Of a DNA stretch of 64,000 nt, positions 58,474 through 64,000 are shown one piece after another. Positions within the stretch are counted from its first letter, which is position 1; each line of letters opens with the position of its first letter. This DNA is from Palaemon carinicauda (Eukaryota > Arthropoda > Malacostraca > Decapoda > Palaemonidae): the NCBI RefSeq assembly GCF_036898095.1, contig NC_090765.1, positions 34,624,776 through 34,688,775 of the forward strand. The letters are read 5' to 3'. The position numbers and the translations under genes were made by a program. Below the pieces are notes generated by a model. That model saw nothing but the letters and a program-made list of their open reading frames with translations, did not search any database and was not told the origin of the DNA.

Positions 58474-58629
58474 TGCCCCCCCACACACCAGTGATTTGCT
58501 TCACTTCACTTTTGGCTCCGGCGATGAACAGACGTGTCTGTCCATCGTCTTCGTTTGACAGCCTTAATCTTTTTTGCTTTTCCTCAGCTTGTGTGTGTTT
58601 GAAGTTGGCCTCGCCCTTGGATGTCCACC

Positions 58630-61441
58630 ATGCGCAAGTGCCCTGGTATTGCCGGTCGCCCTTGCGGTACTTTCATGTCTGCGGTGGATACGGATCCTCA
58701 CACCCTTTGCCCGCAGTGTCGAGGCTGACGGTGTGACAGAGAAAATACTTGTAGTGAGTGTAGGGAGTGGTCTGCCTCCCAGTGGGAGAGTTTTGGCCGC
58801 CGGCGTAAGAAGAAGTCCAAGAGAGACCGTTCTCCTTCCAGGGTTGCCTTGAAGGAGGAAGGCTCTCGGGACACTTCCTCCGAAGCTTCCCCTCGTCCGG
58901 CTCCTAAGGAGAGACCGCCGAGTGGGAGCGCAGGCCCTAGTTCTGTTTCCCGACCTTCGGTGGGGGGAGAGGGCGTCACCTCCCATAGCGGGGCGGCTCC
59001 CCCTTCTCCTCCGGGGGAGGTTTTTGATACTGTAATGATCCTGTGTCTCATGATGATCTTTTTCAGCTTTGGGCTTCCTTGGGGCTGAAGGGCCTGCCCT
59101 CCAAGGAAGCCCTGTTTGACCTTGTCCAGTTGGGGGCCGCTGTTAAGCAGTCGCCGGTGATAGCAGAGGTAGATCCTCTGTCTATCGTCGACGTCGTGGT
59201 GACAGAGGCTTCCGACAGGTCGGGGCAAACCTCTGCAGTTCCTGATGAGGATGACGTTGCTGAAGGCTCTCCTCCCCCTTCTGTACATCCTTCGAAAGGG
59301 GAAGGGAGTCCCACGGGCTCTTCTGCTGCCAAGCCTCCCTCTCGGGGGAGCGCTTTGACTGAGACTCCCCTTCGGAGGACTGATGATCCTGACGACCCCC
59401 CTCGTGGCCGCCTTCGCCGTAAGGCTCACCGTCCGCTACGTCGCAAGGGCCTCCCGTCTCCCTATAAGGATGCTAAGAGGAGCGATCTCGTTCGCCCACT
59501 CGCCAACGCGTTCCCTCGCCGATGCGCCAAAGCGCTCACTCGCCAGCTCGCCCTCGCGCTTACTCGCCAGCTCTCCCTCGCGCTTACTCGCCTACGCGCC
59601 CGCGTGATCGTTCGCCCGCGCGCGACCGCTCCCGCGCTCGATTGTCTCCGCGCGATTGCGCGCCCGCGCTTCAACAGCCTCTCGCGCGTGACTCCTTAGT
59701 TTCGCCTACGCATGAGCGTCAGCACGACCCCCGTTTGCGTCGGGTTCCGCAGCTCGCGACAGCAGCAGGGACGCGTGTCGCCAGACCGCAATCAGGATCG
59801 CCCCCGCCTAAGAGCAGGTCTCTTTTTCAGGATAGGGAAGACCCATCGGAGAGGTCAGAGCAACTTTCTTCCCCTTTTTCCTTACAGGCAGGTCCAGTGG
59901 TGTCCACTCCGAAGGATCGCCCGATCCCCTTCCCTCCAGCAGGAATTTCGGACTCTGTGTCCGTGTCTCGGCAGTCTTGGTTTGGTCCTCTGATGCGGGC
60001 GTTAGTGAAGGCTATGAAGCCGGCACTCGCCGATCAAGGACACAAGCCAACGGCGGCCTCGCCCCCGCTGAAGAGAAGGAGAGGAGTGGACTTCGTGGTG
60101 ACTTCTCCCAGGGAGAAGCTGGTTCCTAAGAGGTCCGTCAGGAAGGCTCCGTCCCCTTCGCAGGCGCTTTCTCCTTCTCCCGAGGACGAGGCTTTTCCGT
60201 CCCCAGGAGAATCCAGTGAGGTAGTGGTCTCCCCCTCGGCACCAAGGGGGGAATCGTCTCGCGTGGAAGGCGCCTTCCAGACCTCTTTGTTGGGGTCGTG
60301 TATCCCGCCCAGGAGGGAACCTAAGGACTCCAAGACGATTCCGAAGTCTTCTTCTCGAATTTGTCAGGATCCAGCTGCACCCCGGGAGAACGTCCACGCA
60401 TCTCCCCAGGAAGAGATTCCGGGGATAGGAGACTTAGCTGCCAGTCCACAGGGAGGAGACCAGCAAGAGTCTGAGCATGCCTTCTGGCAGGTTCTGAGCC
60501 TGATGAGACAGCTCAACGGTTTCATGGACCCTGTGATCGCCCCCCGTGAAGGCAAGGACACAGTCCTGGATCAGGTTTATGGGACTCAGAAGCCCCCCAA
60601 GGCCAGCACGGCTTTGCCCTGGTCCCAGGGGCTGAAGAGTGCCAGAGCCAGGGCCAATGCTCAACTCGCGGTTCTCGCTTCCTCCAGTCGTTCCTCTGCC
60701 GGGAACAAACTCCTCCCACCTCCTCGTCTCCAGCAGAGGAGGTATTTTGAGATCATGGGGGAGTCTAGCCTCACTCTTCCCCTCCATCATTCGGTAGAAG
60801 AGCTCGCTAGGGGAGTTCCCCTTGAGAAGCTCTCCGCCCGGCAGGTGTCGTTCTCGGCGTTGGAGATCCTGAGCCATGAGAAGGTCGCGAAGTGCGCCAT
60901 GCAGGCCAGTTCGTGGCTGGATATCTGGCTAGGTTCACTGGGCATCCTATTGCGCTCCGAGGATCTGTCTAAGGAGACCAATAGGAAGGCCCTGGAGACC
61001 TTCCGCCTCTCGGGCACTCGCTCCATCGAGTTCCTGGCACATCAGGTTACCAACCTTTGGGCCAACTCGGTGTTGAAGCGTCGTGATGCCGTGACCGAGA
61101 AGATCCATCCGAAGGTCCCCGCCGTGGATGTCTGCAGGCTCAGGCATGCTTCCCTCCTTGGGGGGAATCTGTTCGAGCTGCAGGACATGGAACGTACAGC
61201 TGAGAGGTGGAGGAAGTCTAGCCATGACTCCCTCCTCCAAAGGGCCCTTGCATCTCAGCCCTACAAGCCTCCAGCTCTGCAGCAACTGCAGCAGCAGCCT
61301 CGCAAGACACCAAAGCAGGCGCCGGCAGCTAAGAAAGTGGTGTCTAAACCCCAGCTCTTTCCAGCCAAGGATAAGAGGGCCGGTAAGTTCTTCAGGGTAG
61401 GCAAGACTCCTAGAGGGAGCGGCCGCGGCCGCAAATGCTAG
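58630..61441 (+). pseudogene. DIRS copy 4 Gag, one stop and two frameshifts
   Basis: From ATG 58630 (MRKCPGIAGRPCG) with a Cys-rich N-terminus (CPQCRG, then CDRENTCSECREW), TGA at 58726. The frame shifts near 59035 (then DDLFQLWASLGLKGLPSKEA) and near 59475. The last open part (59522-61441, 639 codons) has an Arg/Ser-Pro region (SPARPRAYSPALPRAYSP), a Ser/Pro-rich linker, then a helical region (ESEHAFWQVLSLMRQLNGF, SWLDIWLGSLGILL, THQVTNLWANSVLKRR-like) and a basic C-terminus GKTPRGSGRGRKC. Fits DIRS Gag in position and layout; the helical region is the likely capsid part. Confidence 0.7.
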
Positions 61442-61469
61442 GAGTGGCAGTCCCCCCGCGTGTCCACCT

Positions 61470-63110
61470 GTGGGGGGATGCCTTCAAAGTTGCGTGCACA
61501 GGTGGCAGCAACATGGGGCCGATGCTTGGAAGGTCTCCGTGATCGGCCAAGGCTATCGCATCCCATTCACGACATCTCAACCTCCCCTGACAGCAAATCC
61601 AGTGTTGTTGAGCTCCTATGCCATGGGATCGGTAAAGGGGCTAGCCCTTCGGGCAGAAGTTGAGACCATGCTCAAGAAGGATGCTCTCCAGGAGGTCGTC
61701 GACGGCTCCCCAGGCTTCTTCAGTCGACTCTTTCTTGTAAAGAAGGCGTCTGGAGGCTGGAGACCCGTCATCGACCTCTCAGCTCTGAACAAGTTTGTCA
61801 AGCAAACTCCGTTCAGCATGGAGACAGCGGACACGGTCAGACTTGCAGTGAGACCACAAGACTTCATGTGCACACTGGATCTAAAGGATGCGTACTTCCA
61901 GATCCCAATCCATCTGTCTTCCAGGAAGTACTTGAGATTCAGCCTAGACAGCAAGACCTACCAGTTCAAGGTGCTGCGTTTCGGTCTCTCCACAGCACCT
62001 CAGGTATTCACCAGTGTTTTCACCCTGATTTCATCTTGGGCGCACAGGAACGGCATCCGTCTCCTTCGTTATCTGGACGACTGGCTGATCCTAGCAGATT
62101 CGGAGTCGCCCCTTCTTCGACACCGAGACAGGCTTCTGGGACTTTGCCAGGATCTGGGGATCGTGGTAAATCTCGAGAAGTCCTCTCTGCAGCCGTCCCA
62201 ACGACTGGTTTATCTAGGCATGTTGTTAGACACCAATCTCCACAAAGCCTTTCCATAAGACGACAGGATAGCAAGGCTGAGGAGGGTGGCGGAACCCTTC
62301 CTCAGGCGAGGAGAGCTTCCCGCCCAATCGTGGTTGCGTCTATTAGGTCACCTGTCCTCCCTGGCTCGTCTGGTTCCAAATGGCCGTCTCAGGATGAGAT
62401 CCCTGCAGTGGCGGCTCAAGTCCCGGTGGAATCAAGGATCCGATTCCCCGGACTTACAGGTCCCGATAGGACTTTCGGAACAGGCGGATCTGCGGTGGTG
62501 GCTGGTCGACGAGAACCTGCGAAAGGGAGTAGATCTTCTCGTCCTCCCCCCGGAGTTGACACTGTTTTCGGACTCGTCAAAAGAAGGGTGGGGGGCGCAC
62601 ATTCTGGACCAGAGGACCTCAGGCCTTTGGTCAGAATCAGAAAAGTACCTGCACATCAACCTGCTAGAGATGAAGGCAGTCTTTCTGGCTCTTCAACAGT
62701 TCCAACGGACCCTGGCGGGTCACTCCGTGGTGGTGATGAGCGACAACACCACGGTATTGGCTTATATCAACAAGCAGGGAGGTACTTTTTCGCAGCAGCT
62801 ATCCCATCTTGCAGTAGAGATTCTGAGGTGGACCGAAGTCCACTCGATAACACTATCAGCTCGCTTCATTCCTGACAAGAGGAATGTGCTCGCCGACAGT
62901 CTGAGCAGGGCTTCGCAGATAGTGAGTACCGAGTGGTCTTTGGATCCTCAGTTAGCCAACAAAGTCCTGACTTTGTGGGGTTCCCCAACCGTGGATCTGT
63001 TCGCGACAGCTTTGAATTTCAAGCTGCCCCTGTACTGCTCCACAGTCCCGGACCCCAAGGCACTCTGGCAAGATGCTTTCCAACAACGGTGGGACAAGAT
63101 CGACGTGTAA
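61470..63110 (+). pseudogene. DIRS copy 4 reverse transcriptase and RNase H, nonsense mutations
   Basis: RT: WKVSVIGQGYRIPF, RLFLVKKASGGWRPVIDLSA (fingers), CTLDLKDAYFQIPIH (motif A), QFKVLRFGLSTAPQVFT (motif B), RYLDDWLILADS (motif C), GIVVNLEKSSLQPSQRLVYL (thumb). TAA at 62256-62258 splits RT from RNase H. RNase H: TLFSDSSKEGWGAHI, NLLEMKAVFLAL, VVMSDNTTVLAYINKQGG, NVLADSLSRASQ; then WGSPTVDLFATALNFKLPLY. A second stop, TAA at 63108-63110, replaces the Tyr of the DVYAFPPF block. Apart from these stops the frame is open and all RT and RNase H catalytic residues are present. It is the only copy here with a whole RT. Confidence 0.88.
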
Positions 63111-63176
63111 GCCTTCCCACCGTTCTGTCTGATGAGAAGGGTGCTCAACAGGACCAGACTATCGGTCAACTGTTCG

Positions 63177-64000
63177 ATGACTGATAGCTCCGCTATGGCA
63201 TCACGCGGAATGGTTCCCGGACCTTCTGCAGCTCCTGACGGAGCTCCCGAGAGAACTTCCCCCACGACACGAGCTACTCAGACAACCACACTGCAACATC
63301 TTCCACAAAGCCGTAGCCTCGCTTCGGCTTCACGCCTGGAGACTGTCCAGCGTCTCCTCACGGAGAAAGGCTTTTCGCAACAGGTTGCGGAGAGGATGTC
63401 TCGGCACCTGCGAAAGTCCTCTGAGGGATTCTACCAGGCGAAGTGGAGAATCTTCTGTGGTTGGTGTCGTGGTAGGGGTATCTCTCCACTCGATGCCACT
63501 ATTCTAGCAATAGCGGAGTTTCTCGTTTATTTGCGGGAGGAAATGCGCCTTTCGGTCTCAGCGGTGAAAGGCTATCGCTCAGCCTTAAGCTTGGCTTTTA
63601 GGCTGAAAGGAGTGGACATTTCTTCCTCGCTGGAACTCTCTCTACTCATACGTAGCTATGAGCTTACCTGCTCTCAGTCGGAAGTGAGACCTCCTCCTTG
63701 GAACGTGGTTCCGGTTCTCAGGGCTCTTAAGAGACCTCCCTTCGAACCATTACGCCAGGCCTCTGATTGCCACCTGTCTTGGAAGACAGCTTTCCTGCTC
63801 GCTTTGGCCTCTGCCAAGCAAGTTAGTGAACTTCATTGTCTCTCGTACGACATCACCCATTCAAGGGGATGGGGGGAGGTAACGTTCAGGTTCGTCCCTG
63901 AGTTTGTTGCCAAGACTCAGAACCCTGGAGTGCCGGACCCACGGTTCGAATCTTTCAGGATCGCGAGTCTCCGTTCTGTAACAAGCGACCCAGACCAGCT
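63177..64000 (+). pseudogene. DIRS copy 4 tyrosine recombinase, partial, catalytic Arg replaced
   Basis: Open from ATG 63177 to the window end: VQRLLTEKGFSQQVAERMS, GFYQAKWRIFCGWCRG, AIAEFLVYLREEMRLSVSAV, KGYRSALSLAFRLKG (arm-binding and core-binding parts), then LLALASAKQVSELHCLS, where the family has Lys-Arg: codon CAA at 63819-63821 gives Gln for the catalytic Arg. The HxxR and Tyr motifs lie outside. The upstream pol C-terminal region (APLWHHAEWF) is readable in another frame across its first 150 codons. Confidence 0.75.

Larger units (their letters stand above)
58320..64000 (+). mobile_element. DIRS retrotransposon of a second, GC-rich family (partial, runs off the window)
   Basis: Starts somewhere near 58320; the right end is outside. 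Order: a left end with two GC-rich hairpins, Gag (frameshifted), a full RT and RNase H (two stops), and a tyrosine recombinase lacking its first catalytic Arg. Protein sequence and base composition differ clearly from copies 1-3. The left border is estimated from where the A/T-rich remnant gives way to TTTACATTGGGTTTACTTTC. Confidence 0.85.

Noticed and set aside
58564..59429. Long antisense frames opposite the DIRS copy 4 Gag
   Set aside because: Expected in GC-rich DNA with few stops; the sense strand carries the Gag pattern.

Overview
This window looks like a decapod crustacean nuclear genome, most likely a shrimp. The evidence is intron-bearing genes with arthropod/vertebrate orthologs, long AT-rich introns and intergenic DNA, abundant (TA)n, (GA)n and (TAA)n microsatellites, and a dense load of LINEs, SINE-like repeats, MITEs and DIRS-type tyrosine-recombinase retrotransposons. 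The assignment to shrimp rests on repeat style and recollection, not on a search.

Two host genes are clear and lie head to head. On the minus strand (13864 down to 7801) is a four-coding-exon ortholog of the C2H2 zinc-finger gene ZNF367. Its fingers, the N-terminal LTPKR and YPWNWGENA blocks and the C-terminal GAMALIQLA helix match the vertebrate protein, but it has a much longer Ser/Pro-rich tail that ends in a PLNLS motif. On the plus strand (14512 to 28655) is a four-coding-exon SERBP1/HABP4-family gene (Vig in flies), a ribosome- and RNA-binding protein with RGG boxes. Their start codons are about 650 bp apart, and the gap carries E2F-like sites and two inverted CCAAT boxes, so it is probably a shared, cell-cycle-tuned promoter. 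The first SERBP1 intron is 12.4 kb and has collected many repeats, including a 3.6-kb DIRS element.

The left end (1-7.6 kb) holds two SINE-like copies with (TAA)n tails, a broken LINE on the minus strand (about 1.95-4.75 kb) and a small signal-peptide-like ORF just beyond it. From 29 to 41.8 kb I see mostly non-coding DNA with repeats, two MITEs, a decayed RTE-like LINE end and one possible terminal exon on the minus strand.

From 41.8 kb to the right edge the window is a DIRS cluster. Two sister copies of one family (41791-48253 and 50242-56714) are complete at their termini: each has inverted terminal repeats and an internal complementary region that equals the two outer ends joined. The intronic copy (21921-25501) is a relative with the same architecture. 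All three have lost the reverse transcriptase core through different internal deletions, yet all retain RNase H, tyrosine recombinase and termini; only the intronic copy has an unbroken recombinase frame. The 50-56 kb copy sits inside an older decayed DIRS copy (remnants at 48.8-50.2 and 56.7-58.1 kb). A fourth, different and GC-rich DIRS element starts near 58.3 kb and runs off the right edge with Gag, a full RT-RNase H region and part of the recombinase, all carrying inactivating lesions.
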